A stretch of 64,000 nt of DNA from Roseinatronobacter sp. S2 (GTDB lineage Bacteria > Pseudomonadota > Alphaproteobacteria > Rhodobacterales > Rhodobacteraceae): positions 1,732,001-1,796,000 of the forward strand of contig NZ_CP121113.1 of assembly GCF_029581395.1 (NCBI RefSeq). The letters are read 5' to 3'. A program made the translations under genes and the position numbers. Each line of letters opens with the position of its first letter. Within the stretch, counting starts at the first letter, position 1. This document shows positions 34,901 through 43,587 of this stretch, piece by piece. The notes beneath the pieces are model-generated. The model had not been told where the DNA came from. It saw only the letters and a program-made list of their open reading frames with translations, and did not search any database.

Positions 34901-37114
34901 ATGTCTCAAACTGCAGCGCAGGTTGCGCAAACCGAAGACGACAATATTGCCAAGGGCGTCGACAACGAGATCGTCACCGGCAACCAGCGCGTTTTCGCAG
35001 GCGTGGTGGGCATTATTGTGACCACCATGTGCATCGTCTACACGCTGTTTCATGTGGGCGCGATGAATGGTCTGCATGATCGCATCACCGATTTTCTGGG
35101 CCTTCCGTCGGTCGACCTAACCGAACCTTGGCGCTACCGGCTTGTGCATGTCGCCGGTGGTCTGGCCTTGGGGTTCATCCTGTTTTCGGCGCGTGTGCTG
35201 CATGACGAAGACACTGACGCGCCGCTGTCGATTGCCGAAAAAGGGCTGCTTGCCATAGGTGGCGCGCTGATCGTGCTGGCGCTTGGTCAGGTGTCGCTTA
35301 TGCTGCTGACCGGCGACAGGGTCACCACAGGTGCGCCCGCAGGCAAGCATCTTATGACTTTCGGGTATCCGCTGATCGCGGGCACGGTGCTGGTGCTTGT
35401 GGCAAGTTGGATACAGCCTATCAGAAACCGCACCAACCTGTCGCTGGCAGATACGCTTCTTGCGCTCGCCGCTATTGTTGTTGGTGTCTATATTATTGGC
35501 CATGCTGATTTTCTGCGCACGCGCGCACAGGTGTTCCCGCACCCTAATGACATGTGGGCCTCCATCGCGGGGATCATCCTGATCCTGGAATTGACGCGGC
35601 GTCTGGCGGGCTTGGCGCTGGTTATTATTGTGGGTGTGTTTCTGGCTTACGGGTTTGTCGGGCCATGGTTGCCGGGGGTTCTGAACCATCGCGGTTATGC
35701 GCCAGCGCGCTTTTTCGGGTTTATCTATACCGATAACGGTATTCTGGGGCCGACAACCGCGATTTCATCCACCTACATCATTCTGTTCATTACCTTTGCC
35801 GCCTTTTTGCAAGCCAGCCGTGTGGGTGAATATTTTGTGAACTTTGCCTTTGCTGCCGCAGGTGGCACGCGCGGGGGGCCGGCCAAGGTGGCAGTGTTTG
35901 CATCCGGCCTGATGGGCATGATCAACGGCACATCTGCGGGCAATGTGGTGTCCACCGGATCTTTGACCATCCCGTTGATGAAAAAGGTGGGGTATCGTCC
36001 GCAAACCGCCGCCAGTGTCGAGGCTGCGGCCAGTTCCGGCGGGCAGATCCTGCCGCCCATCATGGGGGCGGGGGCCTTCATCATGGCGGAAATCACCGGC
36101 ATTGCGTATCGTGACATCGTGATTGCCGCGATCATTCCTGCGATCCTGTATTTCACATCCGTGTATTTCATGGTCGACAAGGAAGCGCTGAAAAAGGGCA
36201 TGAAGGGGCTGCCGCGTGATATGCTGCCGCGGTTTGATGTGCTGGCGCGGCGTGTGTTCCTGTTTATTCCGATCATCATTCTGATTGGTGCGCTGTTCAT
36301 GGGCTATTCGGTCATTCGTGCGGGCACGCTGGCCATGGCGTCTGCGGCGGTCGTCAGCTGGTTCACGCCACATAAGATGCTGGTGCGCGAAATCCTGTAT
36401 GCGTTTGAAATTGCCGCGCGCATGTCGCTGCAACTGGTGGCGGTATGTGCGGCCGCAGGCATTATCGTTGGTGTGATCGCGCTGACAGGGGTTGGGACAC
36501 GGTTTTCATCCATGCTGCTGGGGCTTGCAGGCCAAAGCCAGTTGCTGGCGCTGGTATTTGCGATGCTGGTGGCGATCATTCTTGGCATGGGAATGCCCAC
36601 CACGGCGGCCTATGCGGTGGCGGCGGCGGTCATTGCGCCGGGGCTGATCCGCATGGGGATTGAACCGCTGACGGCGCATTTTTTCATCTTCTATTACGCT
36701 GTGATGTCGGCCATCACGCCACCGGTCGCGCTTGCGGCCTATGCGGGCGCGGCGATTGCGCAGTCCGACCCGATGCGCACATCGGTTGAAAGCTTCAAGA
36801 TCGGTCTTGCAGCCTTCATCGTGCCCTTCATCTTCTTCTTCAATGATGGCCTGCTGATGCAGGGGGACTGGCTGAATATCATCCATGTGTTCTTTACCGC
36901 GCTGCTGGGCATTTACCTGCTGGCATCTGCGGTGCAGGGCTGGCTGTTTGGTGCCATCGGCTGGCCGTTGCGGCTGATTGTCGGTGTGGCCGCGATTGCG
37001 ATGATTTCGGGCGGCTGGGTTTCCGACGCCATTGGCCTTGGTGTGGCGGCGCTGGTGTTTTTCATCCAGCGCAAAGCCGCCACACCCAATACCGTGGCGC
37101 AAAGCCACGACTGA
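34901..37114 (+). CDS. TRAP transporter, fused small and large membrane subunits (TAXI type)
   Basis: The protein has 737 residues and about 16-18 hydrophobic helices. The N-terminal portion (to about residue 210) corresponds to the DctQ-like small subunit, and the rest to the DctM-like large subunit. Typical DctM motifs are MGMINGTSAGNVVSTGSLTIP, EAAASSGGQILPPIMGAGAF and MLVAIILGMGMPTTAAYAVAAA. Fused subunits are the rule for TAXI systems, which are driven by Na+ or H+. The start at 34901 follows GGGGGAACC. A strong terminator follows the stop. Confidence 0.95.
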   Translation: MSQTAAQVAQTEDDNIAKGVDNEIVTGNQRVFAGVVGIIVTTMCIVYTLFHVGAMNGLHDRITDFLGLPSVDLTEPWRYRLVHVAGGLALGFILFSARVLHDEDTDAPLSIAEKGLLAIGGALIVLALGQVSLMLLTGDRVTTGAPAGKHLMTFGYPLIAGTVLVLVASWIQPIRNRTNLSLADTLLALAAIVVGVYIIGHADFLRTRAQVFPHPNDMWASIAGIILILELTRRLAGLALVIIVGVFLAYGFVGPWLPGVLNHRGYAPARFFGFIYTDNGILGPTTAISSTYIILFITFAAFLQASRVGEYFVNFAFAAAGGTRGGPAKVAVFASGLMGMINGTSAGNVVSTGSLTIPLMKKVGYRPQTAASVEAAASSGGQILPPIMGAGAFIMAEITGIAYRDIVIAAIIPAILYFTSVYFMVDKEALKKGMKGLPRDMLPRFDVLARRVFLFIPIIILIGALFMGYSVIRAGTLAMASAAVVSWFTPHKMLVREILYAFEIAARMSLQLVAVCAAAGIIVGVIALTGVGTRFSSMLLGLAGQSQLLALVFAMLVAIILGMGMPTTAAYAVAAAVIAPGLIRMGIEPLTAHFFIFYYAVMSAITPPVALAAYAGAAIAQSDPMRTSVESFKIGLAAFIVPFIFFFNDGLLMQGDWLNIIHVFFTALLGIYLLASAVQGWLFGAIGWPLRLIVGVAAIAMISGGWVSDAIGLGVAALVFFIQRKAATPNTVAQSHD

Positions 37115-37137
37115 CCCTGACAGGGGGTAAAGGTGCG

Positions 37138-37171
37138 AAGGGCCGCGTCACAGATGTGATGCGGCCCTTTT
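37138..37171 (+). terminator. Terminator after the TRAP operon
   Basis: The arms AAGGGCCGC and GCGGCCCTT enclose a loop of about 14 bases and end in TTTT. The gene on the other side is convergent, so it may act both ways. Confidence 0.88.
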
Positions 37172-37197
37172 CGCAGTCGGCAAAAGCGGAATGTAAG

Positions 37198-37581
37198 TCA
37201 GTCGATGTCGGTCGCATATCTTTGCAACACAACAAGCGGGACAATATCCAGCGTTTTCTGATGCGTTGATCTTAGGTTGACCAGCGGGGCCACGTTTTCT
37301 TCATGCGCCTGCAAGAAACGTGCGGCACACAGGCACCATTGATCCCCCGGTTTCAGCCCCGGAAAGGCATGTTCAGGGCGCGGTGTTGAAAGGTCATTGC
37401 CCAGATACTTGGAATAGGCCAGAAATTCCGCAGTCATTCTGGCACAGACCGTATGCCTGCCCTGATCCTGTTCGCAGGTGTCGCAGGCCCCGTTGCGGAA
37501 GAAACCGGTCATCGGGTCGCGTGAACACGGCTCCAGGGTGCCGCCCAGCACGTTTACCGATGGCTCCATTCTGATTGTCAT
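37198..37581 (-). CDS. DUF2237 family protein
   Basis: A 127-residue protein matching DUF2237 throughout: NVLGGTLEPCSRDPMTGFFR, GACDTCEQDQGRHTVCARMT, EFLAYSKYLGNDLSTPRPEH and FPGLKPGDQWCLCAARF. Several conserved cysteines suggest a metal or redox site, but the function is not established. The start at 37581 (MTIRMEP) gives the family N terminus. The DUF2332 gene lies upstream on the same strand. Confidence 0.92.
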   Translation of the reverse strand: MTIRMEPSVNVLGGTLEPCSRDPMTGFFRNGACDTCEQDQGRHTVCARMTAEFLAYSKYLGNDLSTPRPEHAFPGLKPGDQWCLCAARFLQAHEENVAPLVNLRSTHQKTLDIVPLVVLQRYATDID

Positions 37582-37655
37582 GATGCTCTCCTGATTGCGG
37601 GGTGTTCGGGATACCGTGACAGAAATAAAGCATAGGGCAAGCCCGACCAGTGCTT

Positions 37656-38699
37656 TCAGGTACGAAGTGCGGGTGCGCGCCAGTCCACCCATGCGCCATG
37701 AAAATCTGCACGCCCCAAATCTATGCAATCGCCTGCGGGCCACAGCGTCAGGGTCAGTTTCGCGCCCGGCCCCTCGCCATCATCTTCCATCGACAGATGC
37801 GCCAGCGGTTCGTCCTGACGCAGCCTTGCGCCTGTGCGGGCCAGCGCCATGCGCCCGCGTTCTTGCAGGTCAGGGTCAAGATACTGCCAGACGATTGTAT
37901 GATACACAAAATGCAGGGCGTGGGGCAGGGGGCGCGACAGGCGCCGCTCCAGCCACTCAATCGCGCATCCGCGCGTGATTTCAGGACGCAGCGTTGCAGC
38001 AAGGTCCAGGGCGTGTGCGGTCCGGTTCAGGCGGTCTTGCTGGTCTGCCCAGATATAGCTTAGCAGCCGCAACCGGTCTGTTTCAGGGTCCAGCGGGTTC
38101 AGATCGACGCCCGCGCGCGCACGGATGACAGGTGTTGCCGCAGGCGGGGGCGCGCCGTGCCAATCCGGTGATAGTGTCAATGCGGCATCGTCCGGCCCGT
38201 AATCATGACCGCCCGCCCTTAAGGCGTAATGATCCCAGATCAGGTTCAGCCCCGCGCTGCTGCCCAGCTCCGACAGGACCAGCGGGCGGTTAAACGCAGC
38301 GGTCAGCCATTGCGCGGCTGCGATGATGACGCTTGAGCGGCGCAATTCATTGGTCTGGGGGGCAAAATCCAGCGTTGCCAAAATTGCGCTTTCATGCAGG
38401 CGCAACAATGCTTCTATCGCGCGCCAAAGCTGGATATCGGGAACCGTGTCCGGCGCGTGATAAAGCCGCGACAGAATGGGGGCCTGCCCGCACAGCACCA
38501 GATGATGCAACGCGCCCGCAAGGCGCAGGGCCACCGCGTCGGGTTTCAGCCGGTCTTCGGGCCAATACAGCAACCTGTCTGCCACAGCACGCCCCGGCAA
38601 CAGACGGTCGGCGACAAGGCCCAGAACCCGCGCGGTTAATGGAGAGCCGAGCGCGGCACAGGCGGCGGCTTGCCTGCGCGCATGATCCCGAAATGTCAT
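37656..38699 (-). CDS. DUF2332 family protein
   Basis: A 347-residue protein of a conserved uncharacterised family. Recognisable parts are [20 protein letters not shown] at the N terminus, then [37 protein letters not shown] and [12 protein letters not shown]. The motif LGSSAGLNL and the following order of strands resemble a Rossmann-like SAM fold, which remains a guess. Its start overlaps the pth stop by four bases, so it is translationally coupled to pth. Confidence 0.85.
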   Translation of the reverse strand: MTFRDHARRQAAACAALGSPLTARVLGLVADRLLPGRAVADRLLYWPEDRLKPDAVALRLAGALHHLVLCGQAPILSRLYHAPDTVPDIQLWRAIEALLRLHESAILATLDFAPQTNELRRSSVIIAAAQWLTAAFNRPLVLSELGSSAGLNLIWDHYALRAGGHDYGPDDAALTLSPDWHGAPPPAATPVIRARAGVDLNPLDPETDRLRLLSYIWADQQDRLNRTAHALDLAATLRPEITRGCAIEWLERRLSRPLPHALHFVYHTIVWQYLDPDLQERGRMALARTGARLRQDEPLAHLSMEDDGEGPGAKLTLTLWPAGDCIDLGRADFHGAWVDWRAPALRT

Positions 38700-39400
38700 T
38701 TGAAGCGGTCCATCAGCCTTTGCAGCGGCGTGCGTGTTTCTATGGGTGCGGGATCGTCCTTCGGGGCAGTCTGTCGTGCCGGTTCAGGTTTCGGGGCGTC
38801 CGGCGCGGGTTTATCGGATGAACTCTTGCGTTGTGGCGTTGTGCGCAGCGCCACCATGTTTGAAAACCGCGCCCCGTCGCCTTGTGCCAAGGCGCCGGCA
38901 CCATCGGCAATGCCCTGAAGCAGGGCATCCAGCCAGTCCTGATCCGATTTTGCAAAATCGGACAACACATAGGCCGACACGCGGTCCTTGTGGCCCGGAT
39001 GCCCAATGCCCAGCCGCACGCGTGCATAATCCGGCCCCGCATGGGCATGAATTGATCGCAGCCCGTTATGGCCCGCATGCCCGCCGCCTTGCTTCAGGCG
39101 CAGCTTTCCGGGGGCCAGGTCCAGTTCGTCATGAAAGACCACCAGATCGGCAAGCTCCAGCTTGTAAAAGCGCAGCGCTTCGCCCACGGATTGCCCGGAC
39201 AGGTTCATGAATGTTCCCGGTTTCAGCAAGACCAGCTTTTCGCGACCAATCCGGCCTTCGGTCATGCTGCCCTGAAATTTGCTGCGCCACGGTGCAAACC
39301 CGTGTTCGCTGGCAATACGGTCCAGCGCCATGAACCCGATATTATGCCTGTTTGCGGCGTATTTTGTTCCAGGGTTTCCCAGACCAACAAATAGCTTCAT
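38696..39400 (-). CDS. pth: Peptidyl-tRNA hydrolase
   Basis: Pth (234 residues) cleaves peptidyl-tRNAs released from stalled ribosomes. [20 protein letters not shown] contains the catalytic His (RHNIGF, His20). [33 protein letters not shown] and GHNGLRSI complete the pattern. The core ends near residue 185; a Pro/Lys/Ser-rich tail of about 50 residues follows (rich in [10 protein letters not shown]), an extension seen in related bacteria. The ATG at 39400 is the family start. It lies downstream of rplY, as in many bacteria. Confidence 0.95.
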   Translation of the reverse strand: MKLFVGLGNPGTKYAANRHNIGFMALDRIASEHGFAPWRSKFQGSMTEGRIGREKLVLLKPGTFMNLSGQSVGEALRFYKLELADLVVFHDELDLAPGKLRLKQGGGHAGHNGLRSIHAHAGPDYARVRLGIGHPGHKDRVSAYVLSDFAKSDQDWLDALLQGIADGAGALAQGDGARFSNMVALRTTPQRKSSSDKPAPDAPKPEPARQTAPKDDPAPIETRTPLQRLMDRFK

Positions 39401-39542
39401 GTGACATGTCCCCTGTGTGCAGTGCAGCATAAAGGTCCAGCGCATTTGTGAAAAGCGCTGAGTGTGCGAATTCGACTCTAGCCGCCCTGAATTGGCCGTG
39501 ATGGGGGATTGCCGGACACTGCATGCATCCGCCGCGCCAAAT

Positions 39543-39572
39543 GAAAACGGGGCACCTGTCTGGGCGCCCCGT
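39543..39572 (-). terminator. Attenuator/terminator between rplY and pth
   Basis: On the minus strand the arms ACGGGGC and GCCCCGT enclose CGCCCAGACAGGT-like loop bases and are followed by TTTTC. It lies after rplY and before pth, so pth may be expressed partly by read-through. Confidence 0.65.
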
Positions 39573-39601
39573 AAACAATATGCATTCCGGTCGAGAAAGA
39601 C

Positions 39602-40228
39602 TTATTCCTCGGCGGTTGCGTCTTCTTCTTCACCGTCCTCGTTGTCGGATGCAACCAGTGCGCGCGGCGCAGAGATGTTTGCAATCACGAAATCGCGGTC
39701 GATTGTCGGCTTGGTGCCTTCGGGCAGTTTGATGGCCGAAATCGTGATGGTGTCGCCAATTTGCAGACCAGCCAGATCAAAGACCAGCTTTTCCGGAATG
39801 TCACCGGCCAACACGTTCAACTCCACCTCGGGGCGCACGACAGACAACATGCCACCGCGTTTCAGGCCGACGCATTGTTCATGGTTGATGAATTCAACCG
39901 GAATGAACAGATTGATACGGCTGGTGCGGCGCAGGCGCATCAGGTCGACATGTTCGGGCAGGCCATTCACGACATGGCGCTGAATGCCACGGCAGATAAC
40001 GCGCACATCTTCCTGACCTTCAACCTTCAGGTTGAACAATGTCGATACAAAGCGACCAGCTTTCAGCATCTTGATCAGGTAGTGGTAGTTGAAGTTCACG
40101 GCCAGGGGGTCGGAACCACCGCCATAAACCACACCGGGTACTTTATGCTCACGACGAGCTTGACGAGCGGCCCCCTTGCCTGTCCCCGTCCGTACCTCGG
40201 CCAAAAGATCCGGGATCTCACCAGCCAT
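39602..40228 (-). CDS. rplY: 50S ribosomal protein L25 (CTC type)
   Basis: A 208-residue 5S rRNA-binding protein of the long L25/CTC type. The L25 part (residues 1-95) shows [20 protein letters not shown] and [13 protein letters not shown]. The TL5/CTC C-terminal beta domain follows ([20 protein letters not shown], then [19 protein letters not shown]). An acidic tail ends the protein. The ATG at 40228 has GGAG seven bases upstream. Binding to 5S rRNA is the family role. Confidence 0.95.
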   Translation of the reverse strand: MAGEIPDLLAEVRTGTGKGAARQARREHKVPGVVYGGGSDPLAVNFNYHYLIKMLKAGRFVSTLFNLKVEGQEDVRVICRGIQRHVVNGLPEHVDLMRLRRTSRINLFIPVEFINHEQCVGLKRGGMLSVVRPEVELNVLAGDIPEKLVFDLAGLQIGDTITISAIKLPEGTKPTIDRDFVIANISAPRALVASDNEDGEEEDATAEE

Positions 40229-40404
40229 TGGAATTCTCCATTTTCTACAAGTTGAAATGCCCGCCTCCAAGGGTGCGGGCTGTAAGTCTGGCGGCTATAG
40301 GGCAGATTCGGGTTATTGAAAAGGGCAAAAGGCGATTTCCCCCCCGCCAATACCCCCGCGAAGGCCATTTCAGTGCCCGAAATGCGCCCAAGGCCCCCGT
40401 GGCG

Positions 40405-41574
40405 TTACAACAATACCGTCGGGTCACCGAAGCCCTGCGGCACATACAGGTTTTGCGGTCCAAGGTTGTGCACATCGGTTTCGCCGCATAGCGCCATGGT
40501 GATGTCCAGTTCCTTATGAATGATTTCCAGTGCTTTGGTGACACCGGCCTGACCCATTGCACCCAACCCGTAAGTAAAGGCGCGGCCGATATATGTGCCG
40601 GTTGCCCCCAGCGCCAGCGCCTTCAGCACATCCTGACCGGACCGTATGCCACTATCAAGATGCACCTCCACCTTGTCGCCCACAGCGTCCATGATCGCGG
40701 GCAGCATACGGATGGAACTGACCGCCCCGTCCAGCTGGCGCCCGCCATGGTTGGACACGATGATGGCATCTGCGCCAATTTCTACCGCGCGGCGGGCATC
40801 TTCGGCGTCCATGATGCCTTTGATAATCAGCTTGCCGCCCCACCATTCCTTGAATTGTGCAATGCGCGTCCAGTCCAGCGCCACATCAAACGCTTCCGAT
40901 GTCCATGTCGACAATGACGACGGGTCCGTGACCCCCTTGGCATGGCCCACGATATTGCCAAAGAAGCGCCGCTTGGTGCCCAGCATTTCAAGGCCCCAAG
41001 GAATTTTGGTCATCATATTGGCTATGGATCGTGGTGTCAGTTTCGGCGGCGCGGACAGGCCGTTTTTCAAATCCTTGTGGCGTTGGCCCAGAACCTGCAA
41101 ATCCACCGTCACCACAATGGCCGAACAGTTTGCTGCGCGGGCGCGTTCAATCAGGCGGCGCATGAAGTCGTCGTCTTTCAATGTGTAGACCTGAAACCAG
41201 AAGGGCTTGGTGGTGTGTTCCGCGACATCCTCTATCGAGCAGATCGACATGGTTGACAGGGTGAAGGGCACACCGAACGCTTCGGCGGCGCGGGCGGCCT
41301 TGATTTCGCCATCGGCAGACTGCATGCCCGTCAGTCCGACCGGTGCAAGCGCCACAGGCATGGACACGTCCTGCCCGATCATCTTTGATGCGGTGCTGCG
41401 GCCCGACATGTCGACGGCAACACGCTGTTTCAGCCGGATATGGCTGAAATCGCTGATATTCTCGCGAAAGGTCTGTTCGGACCAACTGCCGGATTCCGCA
41501 TAATCATAGAACATGCGCGGGGTGCGTTTTTCATAGATGCGGCGCAGGTCTTCGATATTGGTAATCACCGGCAT
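40405..41574 (-). CDS. lldD: FMN-dependent alpha-hydroxy-acid dehydrogenase, probably L-lactate dehydrogenase
   Basis: A 389-residue TIM-barrel flavoenzyme that oxidises L-lactate or a similar 2-hydroxy acid to the 2-oxo acid at the membrane. Typical parts are MFYDYAESGSWSEQTF, LAPVGLTGMQSADGEIKAA, FWFQVYTLKDDDFMRRLIER and the catalytic region IIVSNHGGRQLDGA with the His and Arg of the active site. HLDSGIRSGQDVLKALALGA binds FMN phosphate. A GntR/LldR-like operator lies just upstream, consistent with induction by lactate. Glycolate or mandelate cannot be excluded as substrate. Confidence 0.88.
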   Translation of the reverse strand: MPVITNIEDLRRIYEKRTPRMFYDYAESGSWSEQTFRENISDFSHIRLKQRVAVDMSGRSTASKMIGQDVSMPVALAPVGLTGMQSADGEIKAARAAEAFGVPFTLSTMSICSIEDVAEHTTKPFWFQVYTLKDDDFMRRLIERARAANCSAIVVTVDLQVLGQRHKDLKNGLSAPPKLTPRSIANMMTKIPWGLEMLGTKRRFFGNIVGHAKGVTDPSSLSTWTSEAFDVALDWTRIAQFKEWWGGKLIIKGIMDAEDARRAVEIGADAIIVSNHGGRQLDGAVSSIRMLPAIMDAVGDKVEVHLDSGIRSGQDVLKALALGATGTYIGRAFTYGLGAMGQAGVTKALEIIHKELDITMALCGETDVHNLGPQNLYVPQGFGDPTVLL

Positions 41575-41591
41575 GGCAGCCCCCTGAAATT

Positions 41592-41608
41592 GGTAAAATT
41601 TTGTTACC
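41592..41608 (-). promoter_or_regulatory. GntR/LldR-like operator upstream of lldD
   Basis: GGTAA-AATTTTG-TTACC is an inverted repeat with five-base arms and a seven-base spacer, resembling LldR/FadR-subfamily GntR operators (GGTnnnACC core). It lies 18 bases upstream of the lldD start codon, where binding would block transcription or early elongation. Confidence 0.55.
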
Positions 41609-41760
41609 TGATCGCGGGGGGGCGTGCAAGCTGCGCCACGACGTTGCGCACGGGTCTATAGCGTGCCCGCGTTCATGCGCCATTCACGCAACCCACTCTA
41701 GCCTATTGAGAACGCATGTTCAGGACGCGCAAAGCCTGCTCCTGCTTTCTCGCGGTTGCT

Positions 41761-42297
41761 TTATCCAAGGATGCGCTTGACCCAGCCCTTGCGCGGCTCA
41801 TCGCTGTCTTGTGCGGCTTCGGGGGCGGCGGCGGTGTCTGGCGCGGGCGTTTCCGGCCCTTCGATCTGTTCCTGAAAACGGGTGAAGAATTCAGTGGCCA
41901 TGCGGCGGGCAAACCCGTCCACGATGCGGCTGCCAAGCTGGGCCAGTTTGCCGCCGACATTGGCATCAACGTCATAATGCAGCAGGGTTCCGCCATCGTC
42001 GGCAGGCTCCAGCCGGACGCGCGCCTGCCCTTTGGCAAAACCGGCGGCGCCGCCTTTGCCCTCTCCGACCAGGGTGCAGCTTTCGCCTTCTATGACATCG
42101 GCCATTGTGACCATGCCTTTGAAGGTCGCTTTGACGGGGCCGACCTTCTGAACGACAACGGCTTCATAGCCTTGCTCGGGGTTGCCGGACAGGTCCTGAC
42201 ATCCCGGCACACAGGCTTTCAGAACATCGGGATCGAACAGGGCAGTCCAGACCTGTTGCGGGGGGGCCGCGATCTGGCGGGTGTCATTCATTTGCAT
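41761..42297 (-). CDS. CoxG/SRPBCC family protein
   Basis: The protein has 178 residues. The N-terminal SRPBCC domain matches the carbon monoxide dehydrogenase subunit G group: RQIAAPPQQVWTALFDPDVL, KACVPGCQDLSGNPEQGYEA, then GPVKATFKGMVTM and LHYDVDANVGGKLAQLGSRI. A charged C-terminal tail (PRKGWVKRIL) may contact the membrane. Genuine CoxG acts in maturation of molybdenum CO dehydrogenase, but no cox genes are nearby, so a different role is likely. The start at 42297 is taken; the ATG six bases on is equally possible. It diverges from a GntR regulator. Confidence 0.82.
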   Translation of the reverse strand: MQMNDTRQIAAPPQQVWTALFDPDVLKACVPGCQDLSGNPEQGYEAVVVQKVGPVKATFKGMVTMADVIEGESCTLVGEGKGGAAGFAKGQARVRLEPADDGGTLLHYDVDANVGGKLAQLGSRIVDGFARRMATEFFTRFQEQIEGPETPAPDTAAAPEAAQDSDEPRKGWVKRILG

Positions 42298-42450
42298 TGG
42301 CGGTGTTCCTATATCCCTAAGTTCTGGCGCATAGGTTAGGACATTCGCAGATAACATGAAATCACGCTTTGGTCGTATCTACCTTGGTCGCCCGAACCCG
42401 CACCGAACCCGCCCCGAACCCGCACTGAATGCATTGACGAGAGCGGGGTT

Positions 42451-42462
42451 TTGTGATCACAA
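42451..42462. promoter_or_regulatory. Palindromic operator before the GntR regulator gene
   Basis: TTGTGATCACAA is a perfect 12-base palindrome ending six bases before the regulator start codon. This is the place and symmetry expected for autoregulation by a FadR-type GntR protein, and it could also act on the divergent CoxG gene. No ribosome site is visible between it and the ATG. Confidence 0.55.
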
Positions 42463-42468
42463 TTTCGG

Positions 42469-43134
42469 ATGCAGAAATCTGTCTTGCGCCCCTCTGTTGC
42501 CGCTGAAACTGCGCCCTTGTCAGCACATGACAGGGTGTATCGCGGCTTGCGTCAGCAAATCATGCATGGGGAATTGCCGCCCGGACATGCGCTGACGCTG
42601 CGCGGGATCGGAAAATCCTTCGGGGTCAGCATGACACCTGCACGCGAATCCGTGCGCCGCCTGTCGGCGGAAGGGGCGCTGACGCTGTCGGCGTCGGGCC
42701 GTGTCACTACGCCGGAACTGAGCAATGAACGCATCGAGGAGCTGGCCTCGATCCGCGCGCTGCTGGAACCGGAACTGGCAAGTCGTGCGCTGCGGCGGGC
42801 GCATCTGGCGTTGATCGACCGGATGGACATTATCAACGAAGCCAATGCACGCGCGGTCAACCAGCAAAATCCGGTCGAGTATATTCGTACGAATCTGGAA
42901 TTTCATCGCACCCTGTATCTGCGCGCCCAAAGCCCTGCGATGCTGGGGTTGCTGGAAACGGTGTGGTTGCAGCTTGGCCCGACCATGCGTGCATTATACA
43001 CGCGCTTGCGCCGCACCACGGCACCGCCGCACCACCGCCTGATCCTTGAAGCGCTGCGTGCAGGTGACGATGCCGCGCTGCGGCTGGCCTTGCGCACCGA
43101 TGTGACCCAAGGGCTGCGGCATCTTCAGGCGTGA
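42469..43134 (+). CDS. GntR-family (FadR/FCD type) transcriptional regulator
   Basis: A 221-residue regulator. The winged helix lies at about residues 18-80 (HDRVYRGLRQQIMHGELPPG, then SFGVSMTPARESVRRLSAEG). The FCD effector domain follows with IEELASIRALLEPELASRAL and the metal/ligand His residues in FHRTLYLRAQSP. FCD members sense organic acids. The neighbours are a CoxG-like gene and, further off, lldD, so a hydroxy-acid ligand is possible but unproven. Confidence 0.88.
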   Translation: MQKSVLRPSVAAETAPLSAHDRVYRGLRQQIMHGELPPGHALTLRGIGKSFGVSMTPARESVRRLSAEGALTLSASGRVTTPELSNERIEELASIRALLEPELASRALRRAHLALIDRMDIINEANARAVNQQNPVEYIRTNLEFHRTLYLRAQSPAMLGLLETVWLQLGPTMRALYTRLRRTTAPPHHRLILEALRAGDDAALRLALRTDVTQGLRHLQA

Positions 43135-43139
43135 TTTAG

Positions 43140-43242
43140 AGTATGTTGTTCAAAAGTGGGAACCGGTTTTGAGCTTCTCGAACATGCGAAATCAATAAGT
43201 TAGAGCATGTCTCGTGAATGCGCATGAACGTGATATGCTCTA
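43140..43242. repeat. Palindromic intergenic repeat resembling RIME-type elements
   Basis: The first half contains TCAAAA-GTGGGAACCGG-TTTTGA, an inverted repeat. The second half begins TAGAGCAT at 43201-43208 and ends ATGCTCTA at 43235-43242, with a CGT/ACG pair inside, forming a large hairpin. The motifs AAAAGTGGGAACCGGTTTT and ATGCGAAATCAATAAGTTAG closely resemble palindromic intergenic repeats widespread in alphaproteobacteria, particularly RIME-like elements of Rhizobiales. The family name is from memory and not verified. Confidence 0.6.
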
Positions 43243-43324
43243 ATCAGGTCAAAGCAATCTGGTTGCGGGATGGCCTGTAACCGATCGCGAAGGCGCGGAG
43301 CAAAGGGCGAAGCTGGCCCACGCC

Positions 43325-43449
43325 ATCGGCGGGCCGTCCTGCGGCCTGCCGATTTGGCTGATGGCACCCCAAGCCTTTGAACGCAGGAATATGCAGCCTG
43401 CATAAACTGCATTCCCATAACGTGGGATCGGCAGACCCCGGCCCACCGA
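43325..43449. repeat. Dispersed intergenic repeat, copy B (inverted relative to copy A)
   Basis: This copy carries the same core and imperfect inverted ends as copy A at 1357-1482, in the opposite orientation. It shares CAGCCAAATCGGCAGGCCGC on the minus strand and differs at scattered single bases. Beyond the core, similarity to copy A continues to about 43280, and similarity to copy C to about 43504. It lies between the GntR and ftsH genes, which converge. Confidence 0.85.
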
Positions 43450-43540
43450 CAGCGCGGACCTTGTCCAAGCACGAACACCCCTTCCGGCCAGAATTTAGAC
43501 CAGCCCGATTCCTGCACATGACCGCGCACTGCACCCAACA

Positions 43541-43569
43541 AAAAGCCCCGGCACAGGGCCGGGGCTTTT
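43541..43569 (-). terminator. Terminator after ftsH
   Basis: The arms AAAAGCCCCGGC and GCCGGGGCTTTT surround ACAGG. On the ftsH strand it ends with a T-run. It can also stop transcription from the other side. Confidence 0.88.
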
Positions 43570-43587
43570 GTCTTATATCGCAGGTAT

